Assembly (NCBI GenBank): GCA_036704045.1
Contig: DATNQM010000022.1
Location: forward strand, 1 to 64,000
Reading direction: 5' to 3'
Origin: Ancylothrix sp036704045
Lineage (GTDB): Bacteria; Cyanobacteriota; Cyanobacteriia; Cyanobacteriales; Oscillatoriaceae
DNA: 64,000 bases
The notes below the pieces were generated by a model that was given only the letters and a program-made list of their open reading frames with translations, made no database searches and was not told the DNA's origin. Positions 8,866 through 17,968 of the stretch are shown here, in pieces. How positions within the stretch are numbered: position 1 is the stretch's first letter; every line of letters starts with the position of its first letter. A program made the translations under genes and the position numbers.

Positions 8866-9306
8866 TTACCACTTCTTATAAGGAAGAAATTTACCAGACA
8901 TAGTAATTTTTACTCTGTCGCCTTTGGGGTCTTCTTCTTTGTCAACGTCTAAGGTAAAATCAATGGCGCTCATAATGCCGTCACCAAATTTTTCATGGAT
9001 GATTGCTTTGAGGGGCATTCCATAAACTTGCATAATTTCGTAAAAGCGATAAATGAGAGGATCGGTGGGGACAAGGGGCCCTAAACCTTTAACGGTAGGT
9101 TCAGTGAGGGCACTGGTAATTTCTGGATCAAGGGCGAGGGCTGCGGAGATTTTTTCGGCTTCTTCAAGGGAGGCTGTGGCTTGCCGATAAAATAAGGCTG
9201 CGATCCAAACTTCATCACGGCCTAAGATTTTTTCTAAGTCGGCAAAGCTAAGTTTTTTGGCTTTTTTGGCTGCTAATAGTTGGGCGGTAATTTCTGTGTT
9301 GTCCAT
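8866..9306 (-). CDS. cynS: Cyanate hydratase (cyanase)
   Basis: Cyanase converts cyanate and bicarbonate to ammonia and CO2 as a cytosolic decamer. The 146-residue product from ATG 9306 has the family length and the conserved N-terminal helical domain (LSFADLEKILGRDEVWIAAL). It also has the catalytic Arg87, Glu90 and Ser113 in LIYRFYEIMQVYG and GDGIMSAIDF. A longer frame reaching 9375 adds 23 residues unlike the family, so I reject it. Cyanobacterial cyanase is usually nitrogen-regulated, but I see no clean GTA-N8-TAC NtcA site upstream. Confidence 0.95.
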   Translation of the reverse strand: MDNTEITAQLLAAKKAKKLSFADLEKILGRDEVWIAALFYRQATASLEEAEKISAALALDPEITSALTEPTVKGLGPLVPTDPLIYRFYEIMQVYGMPLKAIIHEKFGDGIMSAIDFTLDVDKEEDPKGDRVKITMSGKFLPYKKW

Positions 9307-9579
9307 AGAAGGGTTCCTAATTGTAATGTTGGTAGTTATTCTGCCAGAGAACGGGTCATTTAGCGCTTTTTTCAACTGATTTTTGTGGAATTCAAGGGTA
9401 ATATAGCGGTTTTCAGTTATCTACTATACGAAAACGGGTTTTAAAAACCAGGTTTATAAAATAAATCGGGTTTTTGGTTTAGTGTTGTGCTGTGAAAAGT
9501 TCTATAGAGGCATTGTTTGTCAATTTTGAAGGTGGGAAACTAGGATTAATTTTCTGTTTTTCTAGGCTTGTTTATATTG

Positions 9580-9957
9580 CTAGATTTCACTAATTCCAGC
9601 TTTTAAGTTGCGAAGCCATTTTAGTAGGGCATTAGCCAAGCGAGTGCCAACTTGGGCACCATCGAAGCCAAAGCCTTGATCATAAATGCTATCGGCCAGT
9701 AATTGTCGGCCTTTATCGGTTAGGGAAATAATTTTACGGCGGTTTTTTAGGACGGTGATTGTGGCACCTTCTTGTTCTAATTGTTCGTAGACTTTTTTAT
9801 ATTGAGAGGCTTTTTCGTATTTGCGTTTTAGTTTTTCTGTTAGTTCACTTTTTTTTACTTCTTGTATTCCTAAATCCCATAGGGTTAGTAGCAAACGAGT
9901 TCGGGCTTGAATGTCTGAGCCGTTAAATATTTCGGTGCTTATTTTTGTTTCTGACAT
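9580..9957 (-). CDS. Unknown protein, winged-helix-like
   Basis: About 125 residues from ATG 9957 (MSETKIST); an upstream in-frame ATG at 9996 would add 13. The pattern ARTRLLLTLWDLG ... KSELTEKLKRKYEKASQYKKVYEQLEQEGATITVLKNR ... ISLTDKGRQLL reads as a winged helix, with the last part like the wing of MarR/PadR-type regulators. DNA binding is an inference. The C-terminus (GTRLANALLKWLRNLKAG) is helical. No partner gene is adjacent. Confidence 0.6.
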   Translation of the reverse strand: MSETKISTEIFNGSDIQARTRLLLTLWDLGIQEVKKSELTEKLKRKYEKASQYKKVYEQLEQEGATITVLKNRRKIISLTDKGRQLLADSIYDQGFGFDGAQVGTRLANALLKWLRNLKAGISEI

Positions 9958-10170
9958 TTTAAATATTGAGGAAAGGTTTTTAATTTTTTGAAGCATAAGT
10001 TTATCTGGAAAATTCCAGATAAGTCTTTGTTTGGCTAATTTTTTATAATCATAAAACAGATTTTTAGCGAGTACCAGAAAAATGACTTACATTGAGCATC
10101 AAAATTAATGACTATAACAATTGATAGAATTTATAGGTGTGTTTAAATAATATAGGCAAAAATTAAAAAA

Positions 10171-10185
10171 CCCGCATTAAGCGGG
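10171..10185 (-). terminator. Intrinsic terminator of the PhzF gene
   Basis: CCCGC-ATTAA-GCGGG stem. Read on the minus strand it is followed by TTTTTTAATTTTT. It lies 28 nt beyond the phzF-like stop codon. Confidence 0.75.
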
Positions 10186-10212
10186 CTTTGTTGGTAGTTA
10201 GTTGCTTTGCAT

Positions 10213-11001
10213 TTAGGTCAATTCACCTCGTAAAACGGTGACGGCTTGACCTCCTATAAAAACGCGATTTTCTTGCAAACTGACGCGAACAATGCCTCCT
10301 CGTGCTGAAGCTTGATAGGCGAGAAATTTAGTTTTATTTAATTGTTTTGCCCAAAATGGTGCTAAGGAACAGTGGGCTGAACCGGTGACGGGATCTTCGT
10401 TGATACCGGCTGCCGGTGCAAAAAATCTGGAGACAAAATCATATTGTTCTGAGTCTGCTAAACTTGTGACAATAATGCCGCGCATGGGAATAGTTTTTAG
10501 TAAGTTAAAGTCTGGCTGCATTTGTCGTAGGGTTTTTTCTTCATCGACTGTTACTAAATAGTCAAATTGATTTTTAGATACTGATTTTAAATCTACGCCT
10601 AATGCTTGGGATAAGTTGGCCGGTGCTGGGGCTGTTTGTGTTGGTGTTGCGGGGAAGTTTAGCTCAATCCAGTTGTCTTTAAATATTGCGGTTAATAAGC
10701 CGCTACGAGTGTAAAATTTGGCTGTTTCTTGGGGTTTTAAATAACCTAATTCCCACAAGGCATGAGCGCTGGCAAGGGTAGCATGACCACATAAATCTAC
10801 TTCAATGGCGGGGGTAAACCAACGGAGGTTAAAACCTTCGTCTTGGGGGTACAAAAATGCGGTTTCTGATAAGTTCATTTCGGCTGCGACGTTTTGCATC
10901 CAGTCTTCAGATGCGGGTTCTTTTAGGATGCAAACTGCTGCTGGGTTGCCGGTGAAGGGTTGGTTGGTAAAAGCATCGATTTGAATTAAAGGAATTGTCA
11001 T
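10213..11001 (-). CDS. PhzF family isomerase
   Basis: A 262-residue protein of the PhzF/diaminopimelate epimerase fold. The N-terminus IQIDAFTNQPFTGNPAAVC and the catalytic Glu46 in MNLSETAFLYP match PhzF. The second half repeats the fold with DPVTGSAHCSLAPFWAK. PhzF itself isomerises a phenazine precursor; most genomic homologues, including this one, stand outside phenazine clusters and have no known substrate. Monocistronic with its own terminator. Confidence 0.9.
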   Translation of the reverse strand: MTIPLIQIDAFTNQPFTGNPAAVCILKEPASEDWMQNVAAEMNLSETAFLYPQDEGFNLRWFTPAIEVDLCGHATLASAHALWELGYLKPQETAKFYTRSGLLTAIFKDNWIELNFPATPTQTAPAPANLSQALGVDLKSVSKNQFDYLVTVDEEKTLRQMQPDFNLLKTIPMRGIIVTSLADSEQYDFVSRFFAPAAGINEDPVTGSAHCSLAPFWAKQLNKTKFLAYQASARGGIVRVSLQENRVFIGGQAVTVLRGELT

Positions 11002-11165
11002 GAATTTTGGGTGGTAAATAGTGTGTATGAGTTATACAAAAATTGTCTGTTTTTTTGATGAGAGAAATTTTTGTAATAGTTTTATTATATAATAATAGGC
11101 TGTTTTAAAGATTAATTTATCATAGTATTTTTGGAATGTGTGAAATAAGGATATACGGAAGTTTA

Positions 11166-13028
11166 TTAAACTATTTCAATAACTTCTGTAATATTTCCCA
11201 TAGTATTTTCTTCATTTGTAAAGATAGGAAAAGAAAGAATTTCTTGAATTAATGGATTGTTTATAACTATTTTTTTGATAGTTATAAATTCAAAGATTTG
11301 GGTTTTTGTAAAGTATTCTGGCTGGAAGTTTTGATAAACTAAATAAATAGCTAATAATGGTCGAATTTCTTCTGGTTTTAATATTGCCCACTTCCCACCT
11401 AATTCTTTAATGAACTGATGAAGATAACTACTTGCTTGCCAATGATTAGGAATTGCTTTTTCTGCGGAACGAATTAAAAAGCCGGCAGTTAAATTAAACT
11501 TTTTATATTGAGTTAAGCGCTTTAAAACTGCTGCAACTTTTTGCGGGTGTTCATCTTGGGTGACGGCTATTCCTAGCTTGACAACTTTACCATCTTTTGT
11601 TCCAATAACTTTAAATTGAATACAGCCTCGATTAGTAGAAGTTGGGCGTATTTCTTCGCTAATTTCTTCTAGCTTAAAATTATTAATTGTTTGACCTATC
11701 AAAGATTGCAAACTAAAGAGAATAGTAGCAACTATTAATTTATTTTCTTCCCAGTATTCTCCTAAATCCACTTTCATTGCTTTTTCAAAAGCTTCTTCTA
11801 TTTTTTCTAGTGGATCTATTTCAGCAGGACGAAAATTTTGGGCGCACCATTCTAACAGTTGACGCAGGGAAATATTTTCTCTTGCTAGGGCTTTAAACTG
11901 ACCGCTATCAAAGGGATAAATCGGGGTTGGAGGTGTTAATAAATTAGTTTTATAAAATTCTTGTAAGGTTTCTGAAACAAACTCTAAAATTTCTGCTTCG
12001 GTTATTTCTGTTAAGCGAATTAATTCTCTTTTACCCGAAAGATAATTTGGAATTCCAGCCGGCAATGTTAAAATTTTCTCTGTCCAAGTAGTAGGATTCA
12101 TCACCGTAACAATTGCCATGCCATGAACTAAAGAAAAACTTTGTAAACTATCAGACAAACGTTTTACTAAACTGGCAACAACTCGCTCTCTTTTTAAGCT
12201 ATTATCTCCCATTTCTCCAGCATCAAGCTCGTCAAAACAAACTACTACGGGATAATAGTCTGCCATTATATTTAAAATTTTTATTACCATTTCCCAGGCT
12301 AGGGGTTCAACCAAAGGATTATTATGATTTGGTAAGCCTAATTCATCAGCTTTCCAAGGTGCAAGCATTTTTCCTGCTAACCATTTAAGGGCAAAAGGTG
12401 CTTGAGAATTACAAAGATTCCAAACAAGAGCTCTGACAATATCTGGTTCTGCTATATCAGGACGGGTTTTAAAAATAGTTTCGGTTAATTGGTTGATCCA
12501 AGCTTGATTTTTACTTTGGCTGTAGCCGCTGAGTTTTTTGAGTAATTCTGTTGGTCCAAAGGCTTTAGCTGTGGGTGTTAAATTTTTTAATGCAGTGTTT
12601 ATAATTGCAGTTGCCAGCTGTTGAGATTGCACTATTCCATAGCTACCTTGACGGCGTAAACTGTCAATTAAAATATACAAGAATTGGGCACGCAAAAGGT
12701 TAATTTCATTAAAAGAGTTGGCATTGACATAAACAAATAAACCGCTTTGTTCAGTTTGGAGGCGGTGGCGAATTCGGGAAATTAAATGAGTTTTGCCGGT
12801 GCCACTATTGCCGGTGATTGTGATTGTTTGTGTTTTTAAGTTGCCGGTATTTTGGAGAATTTGAAAAACGGCATCGGAGGCGTGTTGATTTAGTGTTGGC
12901 ACATCTGTGAACCCAGGACTCCAAATCTCCGACTCTCGGACAACAGCCAAGCGGTCAAAGGGGTTATCCCCGGCAATTGCACTATTGAGAGATTTTAGAG
13001 GTGAAATGGAATCACGAACCATAGCCAT
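11166..13028 (-). CDS. Orphan AAA ATPase with unassigned C-terminal domain
   Basis: A 620-residue protein. Walker A GNSGTGKTHL (about residues 73-82) and Walker B VVVCFDELDAGE (about 262-273) sit in an ORC/Cdc6 or STAND-like ATPase module. A helical region follows (about 350-440). The C-terminal 170 residues (GCIQFKVIGTKDGKVVKLGIAV ... LTAGFLIRS) have alternating strands and helices reminiscent of a degenerate nuclease fold, but I cannot assign it. No partner gene, methylase or protease is next to it. The gene is flanked by AT-rich DNA on both sides. Possible roles include phage defence or DNA maintenance; this is speculation. Confidence 0.75.
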   Translation of the reverse strand: MAMVRDSISPLKSLNSAIAGDNPFDRLAVVRESEIWSPGFTDVPTLNQHASDAVFQILQNTGNLKTQTITITGNSGTGKTHLISRIRHRLQTEQSGLFVYVNANSFNEINLLRAQFLYILIDSLRRQGSYGIVQSQQLATAIINTALKNLTPTAKAFGPTELLKKLSGYSQSKNQAWINQLTETIFKTRPDIAEPDIVRALVWNLCNSQAPFALKWLAGKMLAPWKADELGLPNHNNPLVEPLAWEMVIKILNIMADYYPVVVCFDELDAGEMGDNSLKRERVVASLVKRLSDSLQSFSLVHGMAIVTVMNPTTWTEKILTLPAGIPNYLSGKRELIRLTEITEAEILEFVSETLQEFYKTNLLTPPTPIYPFDSGQFKALARENISLRQLLEWCAQNFRPAEIDPLEKIEEAFEKAMKVDLGEYWEENKLIVATILFSLQSLIGQTINNFKLEEISEEIRPTSTNRGCIQFKVIGTKDGKVVKLGIAVTQDEHPQKVAAVLKRLTQYKKFNLTAGFLIRSAEKAIPNHWQASSYLHQFIKELGGKWAILKPEEIRPLLAIYLVYQNFQPEYFTKTQIFEFITIKKIVINNPLIQEILSFPIFTNEENTMGNITEVIEIV

Positions 13029-13337
13029 TCCTATTAAAAAGGTCTTTGTTTTTTTGTATGTCTATTTACTATTGTTGCTTGTTAAAAGTCAAAACTATGC
13101 TCCTGATGCTTAAAATAGTTATAAAAAAACCTATATTTTGTTCTGGGTTATTTTTAAACGCTTTTCCTCGATTGCCGAGGCATGGTTTTTATTTCAGTTA
13201 ATACATTTATTCTATCAACCTTTGCCGTTCTCCGTAAAACTACAGAGTTACTCGAATTGTTAAGATCCGAAAATTAACCGAAGTTTTTTTTAATCTAATC
13301 AGTTAATATTTTGAATGAAGCTCTCAAATATTTTTCT

Positions 13338-13547
13338 ATGAAACCTCTATTTTTTGCTAGTCGGCTGACCGGACTAGCTAGTACACCAGCTTTAGTTTCT
13401 ACTGCTGGTAAGCTTGTTTATACTTCTAGTCTTTTTTTGCGTTCTTTTGCTTTTCTAGCTCTACTGTTGGCTTTGGTTTTACCTCTAAGTGTCTTAGTTT
13501 TTTTCATTACGCCTCAATATGAAGATGAGGTAAAAGTTTCTAGTTAA
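13338..13547 (+). CDS. Possible small single-span membrane protein
   Basis: From ATG 13338 a 69-residue frame encodes MKPLFFASRLTGL and, toward the C-terminus, one strong hydrophobic span (SFAFLALLLALVLPLSVLVFF) followed by an acidic tail QYEDEVKVSS. There is no Shine-Dalgarno. A TTG at 13311 would extend it. I do not recognise a family. Composition is plausible for a small thylakoid or plasma membrane protein, but it may be chance. Confidence 0.4.
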   Translation: MKPLFFASRLTGLASTPALVSTAGKLVYTSSLFLRSFAFLALLLALVLPLSVLVFFITPQYEDEVKVSS

Positions 13548-13781
13548 AAACTTATCAATTTATTGCTTAGGAGTATCTTTAACTTTAAACCCCAGGCTGA
13601 GTACAAACTTCTTACCTATTCAGACCTATCCTGACCTACTTTTGTTGCCTAAATAATAATTCTTTTTAGTTGATAACGGGCAGGCAATTACGTTAATTGT
13701 GTGCTCTACTTTCGTCATGGACTTTTTCTTACTCAAGGTTGTGGAGTTACTCAGCATTTGTTATATAAACATAACCAAACT

Positions 13782-13813
13782 AAAACCCGGTGACACCTAA
13801 GTTACCGGGTTTT
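13782..13813. terminator. Bidirectional terminator between small ORF and mdh
   Basis: Stem AAAACCCGGT...ACCGGGTTTT with a short internal bulge, A- and T-tracts on opposite sides, so it can end transcription from either strand. It lies about 60 nt after the mdh stop. The rest of 13548-13872 shows nothing recognisable. Confidence 0.75.
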
Positions 13814-13872
13814 TAAAAACCTTTTCTGGACTTCAGATAACTAATAAAATAACTATACTCAACGTTTCTAAA

Positions 13873-14841
13873 TTAACCGGCCAAAATCAATTTAGCTCGT
13901 TCAATATTCCCGCGTACCGCTTCAGCGGAAGCTTTAAGATCCCTTAGTTCTGCTTCGGTTAAAGGCAGTTCTACAACTTTTTCTACACCCTGACAGCCCA
14001 ACTGGCAAGGAACGCCCAAAAACACATCTTGTAAACCATACTCGCCCTTAACATAAACGGCTGCCGGCACTGTGCGCTTTTGATTCAGCAAAATACTTTC
14101 AACCATCAAAGAAGCCGAAGATGCGGGGGCAAAATAAGCACTACCAATTTGCATTAATTCTAAAATTTCTGAGCCTCCATTTCGCGTACGTTCTACTAAT
14201 CGATTAATAGTTTCTTGGCTCATTAATTCAGAAATAGGTACGCCGCTAACAGTACAATAACGCGGTAAAGGTACCATCAAATTACCATGATCTCCTAGCA
14301 CCATCGTCTGAATATCTTGCATCGATATTCCTAATTCCATTGCAATAAATGTTTTAAACCGGCTGGCATCTAAAACACCGGCCATCCCAATAACTCGACG
14401 TTCTGGTAATCCACTAGCCTCCCAAGCTAAATAAGTCATTACATCCAAAGGATTTGTAACAACAATTAAAACAGCATTCGGTGAATTAGCGATAGCTTGT
14501 TTGGCTGCATCTCTAACAATACCTGCATTAATTTTTATTAAATCTTCTCGATTCATGCCAGGTTTTCTAGGCGAACCGGCTGTTATAACCACCACATCCG
14601 AGCCGGCAGTATCTTTATAATCATTAGTACCAATAATTTGCCGGTCGTGGCTTTCTACACCGCGAGCTTGCATCAAATCTAGGGCAATACCTTTTGCCAT
14701 TCCCGACAAAATATCTAGCAATACAACATCAGCCAGGTTTTTTTCAGCAATGCGTTGAGCTAGGGTACTACCAACTTTACCAGCACCAATTACCGACACG
14801 CGCCTGCTTACGCAAGTAGGGGGAAAAAATATAGAATTCAT
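13873..14841 (-). CDS. mdh: Malate dehydrogenase (LDH-like type)
   Basis: A 322-residue NAD-dependent dehydrogenase interconverting malate and oxaloacetate. The Rossmann motif VSVIGAGKVGSTLAQRIA is at residues 15-32. The substrate loop GSPRKPGMNREDL holds an Arg consistent with malate rather than lactate specificity, VTNPLDVMTYLA follows, and the catalytic His lies in GDHGNLMVPLPRY. It is the LDH-like MDH subtype common in cyanobacteria, where the TCA cycle is unusual. The 386-bp leader upstream (14842-15227) holds no gene. Confidence 0.95.
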   Translation of the reverse strand: MNSIFFPPTCVSRRVSVIGAGKVGSTLAQRIAEKNLADVVLLDILSGMAKGIALDLMQARGVESHDRQIIGTNDYKDTAGSDVVVITAGSPRKPGMNREDLIKINAGIVRDAAKQAIANSPNAVLIVVTNPLDVMTYLAWEASGLPERRVIGMAGVLDASRFKTFIAMELGISMQDIQTMVLGDHGNLMVPLPRYCTVSGVPISELMSQETINRLVERTRNGGSEILELMQIGSAYFAPASSASLMVESILLNQKRTVPAAVYVKGEYGLQDVFLGVPCQLGCQGVEKVVELPLTEAELRDLKASAEAVRGNIERAKLILAG

Positions 14842-15227
14842 AGTTAAGTTTTCTCGTTGCTTTCTGCGATTTCTTGTTGCCCTAGGGCCAAGATTAAGTC
14901 TGTGGAAAGAACAAGCGAGAAAGGTTTAATTTGTTAAAGGCTTTTTTAAAGTCTCCACAAATTTATTTACGCCTCACCGGCAGAGGATTTTTTTAGACTT
15001 CTTGCATTTGGGGCTGCATTACTCACCAAAATTTTAATATGGCCAAACCCTTTAAAAATAACCTGTCCTCAGCAAAAACCACAGATGAATAGGATAGGTT
15101 GTTACTTTTTGCAAGAAGGCTAGTTTTTAATCCAATTTCTTCCCACATTTCTATATTTATTTCTAGCACGGCAAGTTCACCAAAGTCTACCCCAGCTTAA
15201 GGTTGCTGGGGCTGTTGTCGGTGTCAA
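14842..15227. other. 386-bp intergenic region between mdh and ndhO
   Basis: AT-rich. It contains a CCCCAGC...GCTGGGG hairpin at 15190-15211 just after the ndhO stop, without a clear T-tract, possibly a weak terminator. Otherwise nothing recognisable. Confidence 0.4.
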
Positions 15228-15461
15228 CTATTTTGATTTTTCCAGCTGATCCAAACGTAACCAAATATTGGGCGTAGGAACTTTACCAAACTTAACAAAA
15301 GCATAGTCGCCTCGCATATCGACTATTTCACCATCGGTTTCAAAAAGGTAAGGAGGAAAACGAGGATCGCTTGCTTTAGCTTCGAGGCTATTTTGCAGTT
15401 TTTCTAAAACTGCACGCACCATATCGCCTTTTTTGAGAGTTTCGTCTTTTTTTGGTGTCAT
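15228..15461 (-). CDS. ndhO: NAD(P)H-quinone oxidoreductase subunit O
   Basis: A 77-residue subunit of the cyanobacterial/plastid NDH-1 complex, which carries out cyclic electron flow and respiration in the thylakoid. The sequence KKGDMVRAVLEKLQNSLEAK, then DPRFPPYLFETDGEIVDMRG and PTPNIWLRLDQLE matches NdhO along its length. NdhO is peripheral, on the cytoplasmic arm, with no membrane span. Monocistronic. Confidence 0.93.
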   Translation of the reverse strand: MTPKKDETLKKGDMVRAVLEKLQNSLEAKASDPRFPPYLFETDGEIVDMRGDYAFVKFGKVPTPNIWLRLDQLEKSK

Positions 15462-15664
15462 ATTGGGCTGGTTGGTTTTAATAAATTCACATTTCTTTAA
15501 AAATTTTAACTGTCATTGGTCAATTTTCTAGGGCCGGCCCCCTAGGGGTACACTCCTAAACTGATCCTTTGAAAATTGATACCAACACCGACTTTAAAAA
15601 CAAACTTCTCTACTTGGCCATTCATCTACTGTTAAAAATAAACCTTATTGGTATCCCCAATATT

Positions 15665-16558
15665 TTACATTTGACAACTAGGACAAAAATGACAAGAGCG
15701 ACCGGCCAAGCGTATTTTATCCACCTTAGTGCTGCAAACTCGACAAGGTTCACCGGCGCGATTATAAACCCAGGCCATTCCCGCATAATTGCCGTTAACA
15801 CCTTTCACCGAAACATAGTTACGAATAGTTGAACCACCGGCGGCAATTGCTTTCTCTAAAACCTCAATAATCGCAATTCTTAAACGCTCAACTTCTTTAA
15901 CATTTAAGTTGCTACAAATCTTTGTCGGAGAAACTTTTGCTAAAAATAAAGCTTCATCAGCATAAATATTTCCCACTCCAGCCACAATAGTTTGATCAAG
16001 TAAAGAAGTTTTTATTGGCCGTCGAGTGCGTTGCAATCTTTTTGTGAAATACTCCAAAGAAAAATCTTTAGAAAAAGGTTCAGGGCCAAGATTTCCAAGA
16101 CCAGAAATAATAGCACCGGCATCAACTTGGGGAGGAACCCACCACATTTGGCCAAAACAGCGCTGGTCAACAAACCGTAACTCTTGACCATCCGGCAAAA
16201 ATAAGCGAACGCGAGTGTGTTTTTGGAGAGGCGTATCTTGAGGCAGAACTAAAAGCTGCCCAGTCATCCGTAAATGAACCCCTAAAAGCGACGATTCCGC
16301 ATCAGGGATAGAAGACTCCAAAAAAGTAATTTCCGGCGTTTTTTGGCTAACCTCAGCCTTCAATTCAGCCAAAAGGTACTTACCCCGGCGGTACCACCGG
16401 CAGATCCTCATACCTTTGAGACCAGTCAAAAAAACTTCTACAGGAAAAGGATGGGCGATAGTGCTCTCACGCAACACATCCCCATCCCAAATAACTTTGC
16501 CTTGGGTCAATTGATTTAGACCCCGACAAACCGTTTCAACTTCTGGCAGTTCTGGCAC
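15665..16558 (-). CDS. mutM: Formamidopyrimidine-DNA glycosylase
   Basis: A 297-residue base-excision repair enzyme removing 8-oxoguanine. It starts with PELPEVETVCRGL, whose processed N-terminal Pro is the catalytic nucleophile and whose Glu residues are catalytic. The helix-two-turn-helix (DQTIVAGVGNIYADEALF) and the C-terminal zinc finger (C-x2-C ... C-x2-C in CRVCSTK and CHFCPSCQM) are intact. The start codon lies three nt after the psaE stop, so it is co-transcribed with a photosystem I subunit. Confidence 0.95.
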   Translation of the reverse strand: MPELPEVETVCRGLNQLTQGKVIWDGDVLRESTIAHPFPVEVFLTGLKGMRICRWYRRGKYLLAELKAEVSQKTPEITFLESSIPDAESSLLGVHLRMTGQLLVLPQDTPLQKHTRVRLFLPDGQELRFVDQRCFGQMWWVPPQVDAGAIISGLGNLGPEPFSKDFSLEYFTKRLQRTRRPIKTSLLDQTIVAGVGNIYADEALFLAKVSPTKICSNLNVKEVERLRIAIIEVLEKAIAAGGSTIRNYVSVKGVNGNYAGMAWVYNRAGEPCRVCSTKVDKIRLAGRSCHFCPSCQM

Positions 16559-16561
16559 GAC

Positions 16562-16945
16562 TTAACGCTGTTCCGTACCTTGGTTGGGACCGCCTTCGAC
16601 AGGCACCTGACCCTTTTTGTCTGATCCAGACTCTGGAGTAGCGCTGCCTTTAGCCTTGGTTTGAGTACCTTGGCCGGTGCGACGGGTAGCAGGATCGAGA
16701 GTTGTTTGTTTACCACCGGAGGCAGCAGGAGTAGAACCTTTGGCTTTGGCCTTGGGTGCTTCAACTTCAACTACTTCGTTAGGAGAAAAGTTATTGGTGT
16801 TAACGCCGGCGTAGTTGACCTTATCAAAACGAACGATGACGGAATATTTAATGCCGCTTTGGTCAAGGGATGCTACAGTGCCGACATCCTGATACCAATA
16901 AGACTCTTTACGGAGAATACGGACCTTAGAACCACGTTGTACCAT
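16562..16945 (-). CDS. psaE: Photosystem I subunit IV with long C-terminal tail
   Basis: PsaE sits on the stromal side of photosystem I and helps dock ferredoxin and cyclic electron flow. Residues 1-65 are a normal PsaE SH3-like barrel (VQRGSKVRILRKESYWYQD, SVIVRFDKVNYAGVNTNNF). The product is 127 residues, whereas PsaE is usually near 70. The extra 60 residues are low-complexity and rich in Lys, Gly, Ser, Thr, Pro and Gln (AKAKGSTPAASGGKQ, TGQGTQTKAKGS). The frame is continuous to the stop, three nt before mutM. I see no frameshift. Confidence 0.93.
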   Translation of the reverse strand: MVQRGSKVRILRKESYWYQDVGTVASLDQSGIKYSVIVRFDKVNYAGVNTNNFSPNEVVEVEAPKAKAKGSTPAASGGKQTTLDPATRRTGQGTQTKAKGSATPESGSDKKGQVPVEGGPNQGTEQR

Positions 16946-17094
16946 GTGTTTTTCTCCCTAAGTGTTGTTTTTTAACCACACATATCTGCGTTCAGCGTAC
17001 TATTCCTCAGCAGTTGTTTGCTCACTTAGTTTTTTAATTTTTGTTACTATCCGTGAAATTAAGGGCCAAAACCCAGTTTTAAGTGAGGGCCAAA

Positions 17095-17727
17095 TCAAGA
17101 ATTTTGCCAACGAATACGGACAAAATGAGCCTGTCTGCCCCAAATATCGCGGGTTTGAGAAATATTTTCCACAGCCAAATTAAATGGGATAGCAGTTGTG
17201 ACATACCGTTGAGCAAGTTGGCCCAAATCCGGGGCTAGTTGGGCAGCGGTACTAGCAGCCAGGCCAAAACCAATTAATTGCTCAATGGGCCCCCTAGGAA
17301 AAATTAAATGAATACCCAAAGCAAAGCCAGCAGTTAATAGCATCCCCACAGAAACATTAGTACCGCAGCGGGGGTGAACAGCAAGATCCCATTCCCCGCC
17401 AATGATACGCCGTAGAGCAGTTTTAACAGCGCGTTGCAGTTGGATAGTGCTGAAGTCGCCATAAAGATAAAAGCCTGATTCAGTGGACATCCCCCCGACG
17501 AGTTCGTTATCGACCAAAGTTCGAGAAGATGTGCGGGGGTTTTGGGTTTCGCTGAGAACCCAGACTGTGGCGTGTTCTAAAGCGTGTACTTGCCTTAGCA
17601 TCACAAGTTCTTTAAGGCCAGGTATGAATTCTAGTTTCTTGACGAATTCCGCATCTACGCTGGGGTCCGGCGAAAAATTAAACCCAGACTGCAAGCTGTG
17701 GGGAGTGGCTTGATCGGCAGTGGTCAT
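17095..17727 (-). CDS. Conserved cyanobacterial protein, DUF6391-like
   Basis: A 210-residue protein. The core ELVMLRQVHALEHATVWVLSE is followed by GGMSTESGFYLYGD, an Arg-rich region, HPRCGTNVSVGMLL and a hydrophobic stretch (TAGFALGIHLIF, GFGLAASTAAQLAPDLG) that may form one or two membrane spans. I recall this HALEHATV pattern from the cyanobacterial DUF6391 family; function unknown. It stands divergently from no gene and has about 150 bp separating it from psaE. Confidence 0.7.
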   Translation of the reverse strand: MTTADQATPHSLQSGFNFSPDPSVDAEFVKKLEFIPGLKELVMLRQVHALEHATVWVLSETQNPRTSSRTLVDNELVGGMSTESGFYLYGDFSTIQLQRAVKTALRRIIGGEWDLAVHPRCGTNVSVGMLLTAGFALGIHLIFPRGPIEQLIGFGLAASTAAQLAPDLGQLAQRYVTTAIPFNLAVENISQTRDIWGRQAHFVRIRWQNS

Positions 17728-17968
17728 ACAGCAAGCCTCGAAAAGCTGATGGAGTTATTTTTTGTCTGTTTCAAATTTAGCTTTCCTGAAAACAGGCGGT
17801 GGGAAATCTTAAGCTGAATTTTTGCTTTAGGGATGTTTTGATGGTTTAAAAATCGATACTTAGTTTGGTAATTAAGGAAAAAAATAAAATAGCCGAATTA
17901 CCTATAGATAAAACGGCATAGAATTTTGAAATTAAATTTTAATAGGCAGTTTAAGTGGTTGCTAATAG

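Noticed and set aside
9307..9450. NtcA site upstream of cynS
   Set aside because: No GTA-N8-TAC with a suitable -10 box could be found.
12113..12388. Plus-strand frame inside the AAA ATPase gene
   Set aside because: Antisense shadow; no recognisable protein features.
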